DNA of 64,000 nt, taken from NCBI GenBank assembly GCA_036346355.1, contig CM070569.1, forward strand, positions 59,792,561 through 59,856,560. The letters are read 5' to 3'. Of the stretch, positions 46,740 to 57,902 are shown piece after piece. Made by a program: the position numbers and the translations under genes. The notes beneath the pieces are model-generated. The model was not told the DNA's origin. It saw only the letters and a list, made by a program, of their open reading frames with translations, and did no database searches. How positions within the stretch are numbered: position 1 is the first letter of the stretch; each line of letters begins with the position of its first letter. The stretch is from Rhipidocladum racemiflorum (lineage: Eukaryota > Streptophyta > Magnoliopsida > Poales > Poaceae).

Positions 46740-48400
46740 AATTTCCCTCGACGCTTCACTTTCCCTCGACGCTTCACAAAGACACTGCACATCTTGTCAA
46801 ATACAGAGCCAATTATCTACAGTACAAGAATATTCCTGAGCAATCTTTCATGTCACCTGGATTAATCTTTGTTCTTCTTATGGATTCTCCATACTCTATT
46901 TTGGCTGTGGTTCCATCTGTTCTGGGCTATTCCTATGACGTCATTCATACTTGCATGCAAGGCATCTCGTCGCATCGCATGGTCATTATTAAACCCGGAT
47001 AATTTTCTTCGTTAGTGCTTTGCTTCGCATCACATGGTCATTCTTGCATGCAACACCTTCACGATAATTTTTTGAGCAGTGCTTCTGTGTTTTTCCTTCT
47101 AATACAAGTTATACAGATCTTAAAACAAACGAAAAGATAATAATCATCATCTACTATTCATTCATGTTTTAATAGTTATGTAACTTTTAAAAAGAAGAGC
47201 ATATAAACACCTCTCTCTTTTTCTTCTCAGTCCTACATACAGCTCCTAGGCGATTAGTTTTCTTCGTTTGTGTTTTTCTTTCTACTACTGCTTTATGCTT
47301 TATCCCTTTGTTTTCCTTTTTGGATGATTGGTTCTCTTGGGGCAGTGCTGCAGCATAAAGTTGGAGCAAGAAGTCCAACTTAAGATTTGCTCTCATAATA
47401 TAGCTACCGAGCCTGGAGCTGCCGCTAATGCGATAGGACGTGCTGCCGAAGCCTTCTTTGTTTTAGTCCCCTAAAATATTTTCATTGCAAATTTAACCTC
47501 CTTTTGAATGAATTTACAAAAAAAATAGCCATCCTCAACATCGGAAGGCACGGCAGGTGCTGCGTTATAGGAGTACGGCAAGTTTTTCTACAGTGGAACC
47601 ATACCTGGACAAATTCACCAACTAAGCACCTTGATTAGTCACTTAATTGATTACTTTAATCATTTATTCACTTAACTAAGTCACTAATTAAGTGACTTTC
47701 CTTAATTAAGTGTCTAATTAAGCCACGTCCGATATGCGTACTTGGTACCTGCCTACCGAGATGGGTAGCTCGGCAGGTCCTGCTACGCAACGGTGACTTA
47801 CCACGCCTAGAGGTGCCGCTAACGCGATGGGATGTGCTATCACGATACAGGAGTATGGCAGGTGACACATATCGTCTACCTCGTCTTCTATGATTGAGAA
47901 GGGGGCTATATTTGCAAATTTATTCGAAAAAGATCGGATTTGAAAAAAAAAGTGCGCCGTAGGGAAAGGGGGGATTCCTATTTCTCTGGCACTCGTGTGG
48001 GTTCTACACATGCTAAGAATGGAAGCGACTGTAGATTGAAAATGCACAGAATTATATGTCCTCTCGAGATGAAAAATGTGCAGCAAATATTACCTCCATT
48101 ATAGATGGGAGGTTTCCCGGCCAAGCACCGAAGCCACGTGCCCTCCCCCACTCTCTCTCCTATTTTTGCAAAAAAAACCTCTAATTCTTTAATTTACAGA
48201 TAGATCCTTTTAATTTACGCTGAGGCCCTTTGCGATTTTATGTGAGGGGAAGATTTTTTTCCCCGGTTCGCATTTAGGCCCCTCGTTCGCCATTTTACAG
48301 AAAGAGGCTCCCGTTAAATACGAATCACGAACGATCTCTTTTCTAATTTTTCAAAATAGCGAACATGTCCAAAATTATAACAAATAGGTTCTCGCACTTT
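46740..48400. other. Intergenic DNA without a supported gene
   Basis: Starts with a two-copy TTCCCTCGACGCTTCAC duplication (46742-46775). The paired blocks 47400-47580 and 47740-47880 share CCTGCC/GGCAGGT and GCCGCTAA-GCGAT words, suggesting an inverted or repeated element. A TTAATTAAGTG-rich stretch lies between them. No coding features. Confidence 0.45.
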
Positions 48401-48417
48401 ACGTCCAGGTCCTTTCT

Positions 48418-48800
48418 CCGTTTTGCCCGGAAAAAATGTTTTCGTGATCCGTTTTTTCTCCGGAGCATGTTTTTGTGGTCCATTTTCCCAAAAAAAAAAG
48501 GTAAAATATTTTCGTGATCTGTTTTTTCTCCAGAGTGCGCGCGGCGGGTTTTTCTTGGAAAAATGTTTCCATGGTCCGTTTTTTCTCGTTTTTCACGAAA
48601 AAAATGTTTTTGTGATCCGTGAAGAATGTTTTCGTGGCCCGTTTTTTCTCGTTTTCCCCCCAAAAAAGTTTTCGTGGCCCATTTTTGCTCCGAAAAAAAC
48701 CGTTTCCGTTTTCCCCCGAACAAATTCTTTCGTGGTCCATTTTTTCTTGTTTTTCCTAAAAAAAATATTTTCGTGGTACGTTTTTTATCAAAAAAATAAC
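48418..48800. repeat. Minisatellite of about 35-45-bp units
   Basis: At least eight variable units contain TTTTCGTGGTCCGTTTTTTC with differing A-rich spacers. The minus strand stays open for 153 codons only because the unit length keeps a Lys-, Arg- and His-rich frame (KTDHENIF-like units). Variable unit lengths and the lack of any domain argue against a gene. Confidence 0.8.
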
Positions 48801-49420
48801 ACAAATTTGTTTTCTGTTAGTGTGCGTGGCGTGCGCCGCGTTCACTTTCCTAGTAACAATACATGGCCTTCGAGTTGATGCTCTCCTCCTTGCCAGCCAG
48901 TGGCGCCGATGCTCGGAGTTAAGTACTCCAATGGCAATGGAGATGCACTTTATTAGTCGTGTCCCATGATCCCATCTCACAAGTCCCAAGTGCTTACTTT
49001 GGAAGCACGCATTGACGATTTTAATACCCTCCTCCTTAGCTTGGATTGATGCTTGCTCAAGGCAAGGAGACAGGATGATTTGGGGATGAAGGAAGTGTAC
49101 AAATACAATCCATATATATTCCATATACGAGGAGTTGAGGACTACTAGAGAGAGAGTAATTCATGCATGTGTCATCAACAGTTACTAATTTACTAGTAGT
49201 GTTAGTACTATTGCCCAAGTAGCTAGAAGGCCCAACCTATATGAACACCAGTTGGTCAGAATACACGTACACTTTTGCTGCTTAGCTTATCTTGTTGCAA
49301 ACTACTGGTTAACAGAAAGGAAGATAACAAGCTTAAACTAGTGGATCTACTGATTTTGACACGCAGTTTTTGGAGGGTTAGTTAACTCTGCTGTTTCCTA
49401 AGAAGATCCTAATAGAACCT
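48800..49420. other. Intergenic DNA, nothing recognised
   Basis: AT-rich to average composition. A 122-codon minus-strand frame overlaps the minisatellite edge and has no domain. Confidence 0.5.
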
Positions 49421-49421
49421 A

Positions 49422-49656
49422 CTCCCTCTGTCCCACAAAGAGTGCATTTCTAGGATTTTTAAGACAGATTAGTGTGCAAGGTAAATGACTAATGTGCCCC
49501 TTATTACTCCATACACAAGCATGGTGGTGCTTCGGTTTCCACAAGTACTTAAATGAGCATGCATACACTTACAGCTGGGCCCTACAGACTAAAGATGCAT
49601 TCTTTGTGAGACAAAATTTAAACACTAGAAATGCACTCTTTGTGGGACAGAGGGAG
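49422..49656. mobile_element. Stowaway MITE (Tc1/mariner), 235 bp
   Basis: The ends CTCCCTCTGTCCCACAAAGA and its near-exact complement at the right form terminal inverted repeats of about 32 bp that run on through GTGCATTTCTAG. The dinucleotide TA flanks both sides (49420-49421 and 49657-49658). This is a textbook, well-preserved Stowaway. Confidence 0.92.
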
Positions 49657-49849
49657 TAAGAGAGATTTTACTGCACACAGAATCGATCCATTCTATTGGA
49701 ATCTGCACTGGGGATCAGCATCTTACTACTACTGTCCGCCATGGGAACTCTAACAAAAGGGCTGTGGCCTGTGGGGTATCAGTGAAAGGATAGTACCCTC
49801 AAGCAGTCGCTACACTAATTTTTGTTTAAGTATTGGGGTAACCTTGCAC

Positions 49850-50316
49850 CAGGGTTACAAATCTTGTTTTGAATAAAATTTCGGAGGTGCTCGAAATCCA
49901 AAATCTCGGCGAGATTTCGGACATTTAAATCAAATCCGGACGGAATCTAAAATTCAAATTTTAAATCCGATTTTTTTTTCTACCGGGAAATCCGAGATTT
50001 CGGTTCAAAAACCGAAATTTCGCCAAGAATAGCCGAGATTTCGGTAAAATTAAACTAAATGGAAAATGGTTCAAACGACGTCAATTTTTTTTGAAATTTT
50101 GGTCAGACATAGAAAATGACTTAGAGAATCCAATCCGATCAAATTTCGGTCAAAAAACCGAGATTTTGGTCCATTTCACCGAAATTATAGGGTGTTGTAG
50201 CACTTTTAAATTTTTTTTATGGTTTTTTAATTTCGCCGGGATTATGGAACTTGGGGGGTCCGAAAACCGAAATTTCGCCGAGATTTCGCGAGATTTCGGC
50301 GAGAATTTGAACCCTG
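49850..50316. mobile_element. hAT MITE, 467 bp, AAATCTCGG-rich
   Basis: The ends are CAGGGTTACAAATC and GAATTTGAACCCTG. A perfect 8-bp duplication CCTTGCAC flanks it (49842-49849 and 50317-50324). The interior is made of GAGATTTCGG, CCGAAATTTCG and similar words in both orientations. A 165-codon frame starts inside it and is chance. Confidence 0.87.
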
Positions 50317-50324
50317 CCTTGCAC

Positions 50325-52102
50325 TGCCTCCACAGGCCATTGTCATTGACATGTTGCTGGATTGGATTCTCCATCTTTTTTGCCACTGGTGACAGCCCAC
50401 CTAAAACATTATCCACGGCAGACAAGCCAATGCTACTGAATTTGTCACACAATACTATTGATGATAATCACCATCCCTTATATAATACAATTATATTAAA
50501 TTATAATTATCCTGAAGGTGTTTGTCCACTCTGCGTTTCTTTCTATATCATTGACAGATGCCCGTGGTGTACACCAATACTCTGTTGATACACACATGCA
50601 GTGGCACTGTTGTAGGGAGAACTATCTCCGTACAGATATCATGTGGTTACAGGTGATCCACAGAGCCGTCCGGCGGTAGGGGCCTGGTCGCCTTTTGATC
50701 CTCAGGAGGCCACGACTACCTCCTCGCATCATCCACACATTCTCACAGTCGCAGTGATAAGCATCTTCCTCCTTCCCTGTCACAACAGACAGAAGAATGC
50801 TTCCTTGAATTTCTGCCTTGAAAGCAAAGAGATCTCAGCTCCCTTTTGCTTGCTACGCATGCTTAAGCTTGCATCCACAGGCCACAGCTCATCATCTACG
50901 TACTGATCATAAATTCCTAATCACCAAATGATAATACACACATCGATCACATGTGAAGGTGCTGCGCTAGAAATGGATAAATTCTTGTACACTGCCAATT
51001 ACCTGACGTGCACCATCAGAGGCTGACTGGTCCCTGCACAAAGGCCACAGAAAACATCCCTTCTTTCTTTCCACGAGCGGCTTTTTTTTTTGCATTGCCC
51101 TTTCCTTTTGCTTTCCCTTTGGCTTGGCCTTGGCTGCACTAGCCATTGGAATCATTTCCTCCTCCTCTCCTACGCTACAGCCTACACTGCACTAAAGCTA
51201 CCCTTTAGGAGGATCATGCATGTGGGCTGCTACGGAGTGTGTGCGTTGGAGTGGGGAGCCACTCTTTTGAGGTGCCCAAACATGATTCTGGCATTATTTT
51301 TTGTACCAATCTTGCAGCCTTCCCTTCCCAGCAACTGTTCAAGGCTCCCTATCATCCATCCCTCCAACCTTGCTTATTTCTTATGCGAATGTGGCAGCCT
51401 TTCCCGCGGCACTCTTTTTGTTCCTCCGAACTCTTCCTCTAGTTTTTTCCTCGCTCCACATTGCATGCCACCACCAAATCAGCTGAGGTCTCACTTTTGA
51501 TTCCGGCCGTGACTGGCTTTAAGTGGAGGCAACCAAGCCATCTCTCTTCTTCTTGTAGGTTCTTTTGTTCTTGGCATTCGGGCGATCGCCAGTGAACTTC
51601 CATTAGCAGGGGCAAAGCAAGCGAAATAGACAGTTGCTAGTTTCCGCCTTCAATTCTGGGAGAAGTGCTGCGGCGTGCTGCTGCTAAACAGCTAGAGCTT
51701 GAAGGTATAGTCTCTTTACCCTGCACTCCTGCAGTGTACATTCTGCTGAATGACGAGTTGCTTGGATAGCCTTTCTTCTGTAATTATATCCTGTTATTTC
51801 TCCTCCTTTCTGCATTGCTTTTCAGCTTAATTTCTTGGTTGATCACTGGTAAGGAGTAGAAGAGGTAGTGCCGTAGTACTGAAGATGCTCAAAATAGGTT
51901 GTTATGCCAGTGTAAAGTGTACAACTCGCTAGTTTTTCTCATGTGATTCTTCAGTTCTTCCTGAACTTCCCATCATTGGTCATAGAGTAGCTAGCCACAG
52001 TTCCCAAAAAAATCAGTATTCAGTTCTAGCGTGCCCCTGAAATTGTCGTCGTTGTACACTTAAATTGCAACTAGACCCATTTCTTGACGAGTAGTATAAT
52101 AC
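50325..52102 (+). other. Upstream region of the small membrane-protein gene
   Basis: No coding frame is supported. The part 51500-51720 looks like a leader exon: CT-rich, then GCTTGAAG|GTATAG as a candidate donor. Acceptor-like CAG sites occur before 52130, so the 5' leader may be spliced. This is inference from splice-like motifs only. The first short upstream frame (ATG 52103 to TAG 52120) would matter if it lies in the mature leader. Confidence 0.35.
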
Positions 52103-52166
52103 ATGGCGTGCAGGGACTAGGGAGACAGTCTGATTGCAAACGACGTCGACGGACAAGTGGGCAACC

Positions 52167-52766
52167 ATGAGCGGGTTTGGGCAGAGGTCGAGGCCGTGGC
52201 CGGGGGACCCGACGCCGACGCCTTCCGAGCCAGCCGCGGCGGTTTCCACCGCCGCGGACGCGAGGGGCGAGTCGTCAACGCTCAAGTACTTCGGCACGTC
52301 GATGGACGCCATCTCCTTCGGGTTCGCGGCCACGGCCATCCTCATCTCCATGTTCCTCCTCATGGCCATCTTTGAGCACCTCATCAAACCCCGGGCTTTC
52401 CCGCCGGACGACTCCCCAGACGGCACGGCCCACCCCTCCCGCCGCCGGCACAACCGCTCTCCCGGCAAGCTCCGGAGCCCGCCTATGGTGCGTACTACTA
52501 GGCATATATACATGGCAACTAACACCGTAACCCACCGCTTGTTGCTCGATCCATGCAATGTACATCGATGGGACGTTGGCTCATGCCGACATGCATGTGC
52601 GTTTCAGGTGGAGTCGGTGCTGCAGGCCGCGGACCTGTCGGTGCTGATGCCGGGGCAGCGGTACCCGACGTACCTGGCGCAGCCGGCGCCGCTGCCGCCG
52701 TCCTGCCGCAGGGAAGGGGTGCATTGGCCGCCGCACGACCACCACCGCTCCTACATGCCACCCTGA
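52167..52766 (+). CDS. Small single-span plant protein of unknown function, two exons
   Basis: Exons 52167-52487 and 52608-52766 join in phase 0 (CCTATG|GTGCGT donor, TTTCAG acceptor) to give 159 residues. The ATG at 52167 is the first in frame. The upstream extension begins only at TTG. The N-terminus is Pro-rich and polar (MSGFGQRSRPWPGDPTPTP). A single hydrophobic span, ISFGFAATAILISMFLLMAI, follows at about residues 50-70, then a basic tail. The C-terminal exon carries SVLMPGQRYPTYLAQPAPLP and a His-rich WPPHDHHR end. I recall similar unnamed plant proteins with this tail but cannot assign a role. It is probably anchored in a membrane. The 120-nt intron has no stop and keeps frame, so a retained-intron form of 199 residues is possible. 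There are no neighbours within 10 kb to suggest a pathway. Confidence 0.75.
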   Translation: MSGFGQRSRPWPGDPTPTPSEPAAAVSTAADARGESSTLKYFGTSMDAISFGFAATAILISMFLLMAIFEHLIKPRAFPPDDSPDGTAHPSRRRHNRSPGKLRSPPMVRTTRHIYMATNTVTHRLLLDPCNVHRWDVGSCRHACAFQVESVLQAADLSVLMPGQRYPTYLAQPAPLPPSCRREGVHWPPHDHHRSYMPP

Positions 52767-52769
52767 CAA

Positions 52770-53270
52770 TACGATCTCTGGAACGACGAAGCACGCGGTA
52801 TCGATCCGATCGTGTTGTTGATTCGTTGTACAGCGGAGGGGTTGTAACCTGAGTGCAGGAGAATGACTTGGATATCGACGTCCTGTCCTGGCTGCCCGGT
52901 CGTTCTCGTTCGTATGCATATTGCATTGCATGGTCTTTTGATTTCCGGTGTTGAGATCGTGTAATTCCGCGAGCGGTTCGGGCCCTAACAGCCCAACCTG
53001 TACAGTACTTGAGGGCGAGAAAAGGCAGCTGTTCACTAGCAAAGTCGTACGGAACGGTTGGGCCATGAAGGGGCGGCCCAACGGCCCTCTGATCCATCCG
53101 TAGCCTGTCGATGCGAGCGTACTTCGTATATTGAGCTTCATGTCAGGAAGGACAGAACTATTACGGGGACTGTCCCTGCGTGCGAACAGTCAGTGATGCC
53201 GTCCGTCAGCGCTGTCGGACGGTTCCGGGGCAATTCCCAAGGGAATGTTGCACTAAGTATATCAAGAACC
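52770..53270. other. 3' flank of the small gene, nothing recognised
   Basis: Mixed composition, likely containing the 3' UTR of the preceding gene. A minus-strand 192-codon frame overlaps the gene's exon 2 and is its shadow. Confidence 0.5.
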
Positions 53271-53274
53271 TTAG

Positions 53275-53400
53275 AACCTATTTGGATCCATGCAGCTAAC
53301 AATTAGCTAACATAACTAGCTAATAGATTAGAGAACTACTCAGCTAATGATTATCTCATTAGCTAGTCAAACCCAGCTAATAGTCAATATGTGGTATTTA
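53275..53400. mobile_element. MITE end with CTAGCTAAT words
   Basis: The text AACCTATTTGGATCCATGCA followed by repeated AGCTAAC, AGCTAAT and TTAGCTAG words is the style of grass PIF/Harbinger- or hAT-type MITE termini. Only one end is visible. It might be the left terminus of an element that includes the GC-rich block to its right. Confidence 0.35.
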
Positions 53401-53554
53401 ACGAAATTACCCTTCGGTTTGCCCCCAAAATCTTATCTTCTCCCACCTGCCCACCCGGAAGCGCCGCATCTGCCTTTGTGCCCGCCGCCCACCCACGAAG
53501 CTGCGCGCCCCATCGGCGCCGCGAAGGAGGTCCGCGCCTGCCGCCCACCGCGGG

Positions 53555-53845
53555 AGATGGACCTATTTGGGGAGGGCGACGATAGCTACGATCACATCAC
53601 GCCGCTCAGGCTCAGCAACCGCACCGTCAACATGGACTTCTTCGTCGAACGCAAAGCTCCGCGGTGGGCCGAAGCATTCCTCTATGACGCGGTTCCGGTG
53701 TACTGGAGGGCCTTGATCTCAACTCACAGGCCCTCGAGTTCCCGAGCATGCTGCGGTACCAGGAGTACCTGCAGTCTCCGCCCCCGGTCGTCAACAACAG
53801 GGATGCAGAGGTTGACGACGGGCGTCCGTGCACTGGCCCTTGTGG
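53555..53845 (+). pseudogene. Unidentified GC-rich gene fragment
   Basis: An open stretch starting MDLFGEGDDSYDHITPLRLS has normal-looking, non-repetitive protein composition, quite unlike the surrounding repeats. It breaks at a frame change near 53710 and resumes as QALEFPSMLRYQEYLQSPPP. At about 53846 it runs straight into Gypsy integrase sequence. I do not recognise the protein. It may be a host gene piece captured by the neighbouring transposon, or the 5' stump of a gene cut by it. Confidence 0.4.
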
Positions 53846-54328
53846 CACGGTGGGTGGACGAGCTTCCTTCCGTCACTTGATCAGTTCGCACTACGACGAG
53901 TCAAGCTACGGGAGAAACTCTCTTCCAGCTCATCTATAGTGCAGATGCTATTTTGCCAACCGAAATCGTGCTGGCTTCCCCAAGAGTGCACATGGTCGAC
54001 GACATCGACCAGGAAGGTGAACGTCTCCTAGACCTAGACCTCGCTGAGGCAACACGTGAACGGACTTTGCTACGATCCGCAGTTTACCTACAAGCTCTTT
54101 GTAGGCACGCGACTAAATTGGTTCGACCAAGGACCCTACAAAATGGTGATCTCGTCCTACGTCGAGTTCAGGATTTATCGAAAGCTAATAAGCTGACCCC
54201 CCAGGTGGGAGGGTCCATACACGGTCGTTTCAATAACACGCCCAGGAATTGTTCGCCTAGCGATGGAGGATGGTCGAGAGCTCGCTAACACCTGGAACAT
54301 TGACCAACTACGTAAGTTCTTTGTCTAG
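53846..54328 (+). pseudogene. Gypsy integrase C-terminus
   Basis: The parts RWVDELPSVT, a TGA where Trp is expected, then SVRTTTSQATGETLFQLIY and a LDLDLAEATRERTLLRSAVY stretch match the integrase end of Tat elements. After a frame change it ends RLAMEDGRELANTWNIDQLR and KFFV at the stop. It is non-functional through the stop and the frameshift. Confidence 0.85.
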
Positions 54329-54329
54329 C

Positions 54330-55400
54330 TTTTCATTGCTATTTGTTTTACGCAAACTTAATGAGTTTTTCTATAGAATTTGGTTTTTTTGCCCCCGTGA
54401 TTTCCATTATTCCCAAGATTTTGTGAATGTCTTTGAAGTCCCTGCCCGATGGTAAACCGACCCAGCCTCGCACAAAGGCATACTCTTCTCCACACGATCT
54501 TGATGATGGGATGAGCGCGTGCAGGCAAGAACATTCGCTCGAATCGTATTTTTCTAAGGTTTGGCTAGCATGCGCAAGAATGACCAAAGCGCAACGACCA
54601 GCGTCGAATCACTAAATTCACCTCCAGAGGCCTCAGTCTATGTAAGCCGATTATTGTTCGCAGTAGTATTTCGCTGCAAGTCACAATCGCATACATACAC
54701 CCTCTAGGTTGGTCTAGAGTTCTAGTTCGATTCCCTCGCGCTCGGTTGCTGTGCGAGTTATCGAGCAACCGCATGACTTTCCCGTCCTCGTCGAAACCAT
54801 GTTTGCAACTTAGGGGCATGGGTCATGACGCTTGGGGGGGGATGAAGCCACACGCATATTTCTTTCTCTCGACTTGACCCATGCTCGCAACTCAGAGAAA
54901 TGGCATTGGATCATTAAGTGAAAGGCATACGTGATTTTTTCTAACTCTCCTATGAACAAGCGCGTGCTCGCAACATAGGCGCACAACCTTCGTTCATAGT
55001 GGGGGCTTAGTAGGGATGACCTATCGTGTTTTTCTAAAAAAACGTGCGCTCGTATTTGTTTTCGTCCTTTGCTATTTGAGTATCTTTCTTTTTCGTTCTG
55101 CTTTGTCTTTTTCTGTTCAGGGCATGACAAGCAAAGAATAATAATAGCAAAAAGAAGACAAGTCATTTACTCGAAGGTTTCCTTCCATTCATTCAAAACA
55201 ATTACATGTGAATATATACTCTACACCGGGAGCTATGTTCCACCGCGCTTTGCGTCCTGGAGGACCGTGAGTTCTTCCCTCAACGCATCAAGCTCAGTCT
55301 CAAGGTCGAGGATCGCCGCCGAGCCACGCGCCCCTCACTTGCTCCTTGGCGGAGTCGCTTCGCCTCTTCTCTGTGCTGGTTGGCCGACTCGGTGGCATCC
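54330..55400. other. Spacer of the Tat element between pol and the antisense region
   Basis: About 1 kb without a coding frame. Text such as GCAGTAGTATTTCGCTGCAAG at 54661 recurs near 58339, in the same element's 3' spacer, which supports one continuous element. Confidence 0.5.
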
Positions 55401-55408
55401 CGCACAGC

Positions 55409-57902
55409 TCAGCTCAGCTCCTCCACCTTCTTCTCCAGGGTCAAACTTGCCAACTCGCTTTGGAAGAGTTGCTCCTTGTAGTCCATGGCGAACTCTTCGG
55501 CCTTGCGCCGCATCTCCTCATCCGAAGCCTTCAGCTCGACCAGCTTTTGCTCGAGCTCTACTATTTTAGCATTTTCCTCGGCGCTGTGCCTGGCCAAGGT
55601 TTCGGGAGGTACGATTGCCGCCTCGAAGTCCATCATGGTCGCTTCCAGCACCTACAAGGTAAAAAGCTTTAGCTCTTGCCTGTCGCAAAAGAAGAAGAAG
55701 ACCTAAGAAGAAATCTCACCCAGCGGAGACGGTCCCGCAAGTTTTCCTGAACTTGCTCAGAGACCTCCTCCGACCAGAAGTTAGCCTTCGCATCTTCCTC
55801 CCGAGCAAGCACTTCGCCCGAGAGAGCCCTTTCCTCCTCTTGACCCCGAACATCCGCTATGCCCTGTGGATCAAGGGACTGCCTCGGCAAGGTAGATTTT
55901 GCTGGGGCAGGTTCCTCCTGGGAACACGCTCTTTCTGGGACAGGGACCTCGGGACTCAGTTCGCGAGTAGCCTTTGTGCTCGGCGACCACTCCCGGCCTT
56001 CAGCCACGCTCGGCTCAAGAGCCATGAGCTACTGGCCTTCCTGGGGAGCATGTTCCTCCAGGGCTTGTGGCGCCTTGGCTAACTGATGGTCGCAGGGCTC
56101 CTCGGCCGTCACGATTTCGACGGCACAGGAAAGCTCTTTTTCTATTATAGATTGGAGGATTTCATCAGCCCTCTAAAATCCAAAGCTCCTCTACTAGTTA
56201 TTTTGCCCACGATAGCAGTGTGGGGTTAGCTTGATATTCAAAAGGGGGGAAAGTGGAATGGAAGAACAACAAGTTACCTCATCGAGCTTCCCGCCTTTGT
56301 CCTCGGGGTCTTCGGACTTCTCTACAGAAGCTCAGGCTGCGTCCATGAGCTTGGCCATCTTCGCAACTGCGTAGTCTGCCTTCGCAACCTTAGAGTGGAC
56401 CTCGTCTAGGTCGACCTCCTGCAAAGTCCTCACCGAGCGCCCCAACGACGTGCCCGGCGACCTCCAGCGCCTTCTGAGCAAGGGCGCCAGATCTTCCACT
56501 TCTTCCTCGGGCTCCCCCGCCGTAGAGCCTGAGGCCACCTCGCGAGCTCGGCCTAGAGGGCAGCGATCTTTCCCTCCAGTTGCTCCTTTCGCGCAGAGCT
56601 CCCAGCCGTCGCCTTCGCCTTCTTGGTTTCCTTCGCGAGCTGGTGCAGACGAGCCATCAAATATGGATCACACTCGATATATTCCTTCAAGCATAATTTC
56701 AATTCTCTTACCTCCATCTTGTCGGCATACTCCAAATGCTGTTGGGGAGGGCTCTTGCTCGAAGCCGCCCGCCTCTTGGGGCGCTTGGCAGGGGACGGTG
56801 GAGGTGGTGGCGCACGTTGCTTGGGCGCAACCAACCTCTTAACCCTGATGCTGGGAACGGTGTCTCCCTGGTCGCGTGTCAGCGGCTTGAGCTCAGCCAC
56901 TGCGGCTTCGAGGGTGGCCTTCTCTTGACAAAAGAAACAGGGAACATCAGGAATGCTCAAGATGTTTTCCCTCGAGCACAAATTACAAGTCTACTCACCA
57001 CGTCGCCCCGCTCGAGCACGTTGCTCGGGACTTGCCGCCTGACCTCGAGCTCCTTACCTTTAGGGGTCCCGAACATCTCGGCGACCCGCTTGTCAACCCA
57101 AGCCTTGCTCGGGGTTGCAATCCGACCAATGTAAAAATCAGTACAAGCAAGCTAATACTGAAAACACAAGAAAATTAATTACTCGGAGACTTACCCAACT
57201 CGGCGTCATGGGTGAGATCTTGCCACCCCATGATCTCATAGAAGGGATGCTCCCTCCTCCTCAGTGGCGCCACCCGATTTCTGAGGAAGTCCCAGTCGAT
57301 GTCCCGACCAGTGAGCCCCCGGTTTCAGAGCTCGTTGATCGTCATCAGCACCCGCTCCTCCTCGGCTTGCCCGGGGGGGGCGTCTCGACGTCCGAAGTCG
57401 CCCCTCCGGTGTAGCAGAGGGAACTTCCCTCCGCCTCCTTCAAATAGAACCAATGCTCGGCCCAGCCCGGCACCGAGTCCTTGAACGTGAAGCTCGGATA
57501 CTCGTATGGTCGGTTGGACCGGAGATAAAAGTAGATGCAACCAGTGGGAGAAGTCCCACCGGTGCAGAACAAGGAGTAGAAATGAAAAAAGAGGCTTACC
57601 GTGGGCATGACACCCACGTATCCCTCGCAAAGGTGCAAGAAGATTGCCAAGACAAGGATGGAGTTGGGGTTGAGGTTGGAAATCTCGCACTCGCACTATG
57701 CGAGTACGGATTCAAGAAACTCACTCTTGGGCGTCCGCAGCCCATTGACAGAGTAGAGCTCGCAGGAGACGATCTCTCCCTCTTGCGGCTCTGGAGCCTC
57801 CTCGTTGTTGGGAGCCCGCCATGACTTTTCGTCGAGGTAGCCGAGCTCCACGAGCACACGGAGCCTCTCCTTGCTCATCTTGCTCGCTCCGAACTTCGCC
57901 AT
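55409..57902 (-). pseudogene. Antisense coding region of the second Tat element
   Basis: On the - strand a frame starts at 57902 (MAKFGASKMSKERLRVLVEL) and, after one TAG at 57695-57693, continues in the same frame. It goes on with ISNLNPNSILVLAIFLHLCE, then YVGVMPTVSLFFHFYSLF and WAEHWFYLKEAEGSS, the transposase_28-type (PF04195-like) domain. Downstream blocks are a basic, Pro-rich part (56981-56553), an acidic part (56538-56332), and a predicted coiled coil (55651-55409, heptad-like LEQKLVELKASDEEMRRKAE). Introns or frameshifts separate the blocks. Similar antisense frames lie in other grass Tat elements. Their role is unknown. Confidence 0.75.

Noticed and set aside
48343..48878. Two long frames on opposite strands (about 150 codons each)
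   Set aside because: Both are readings of a minisatellite.
50091..50588. 165-codon plus-strand frame
   Set aside because: It begins inside a hAT MITE and crosses its right terminus and target duplication.
52519..53141. Minus-strand frames of 186-192 codons
   Set aside because: Overlap exon 2 and the 3' flank of the small membrane-protein gene and have no domain.
55069..57134. Plus-strand frames of 100-166 codons
   Set aside because: Shadows of the minus-strand antisense region of the second Tat element.
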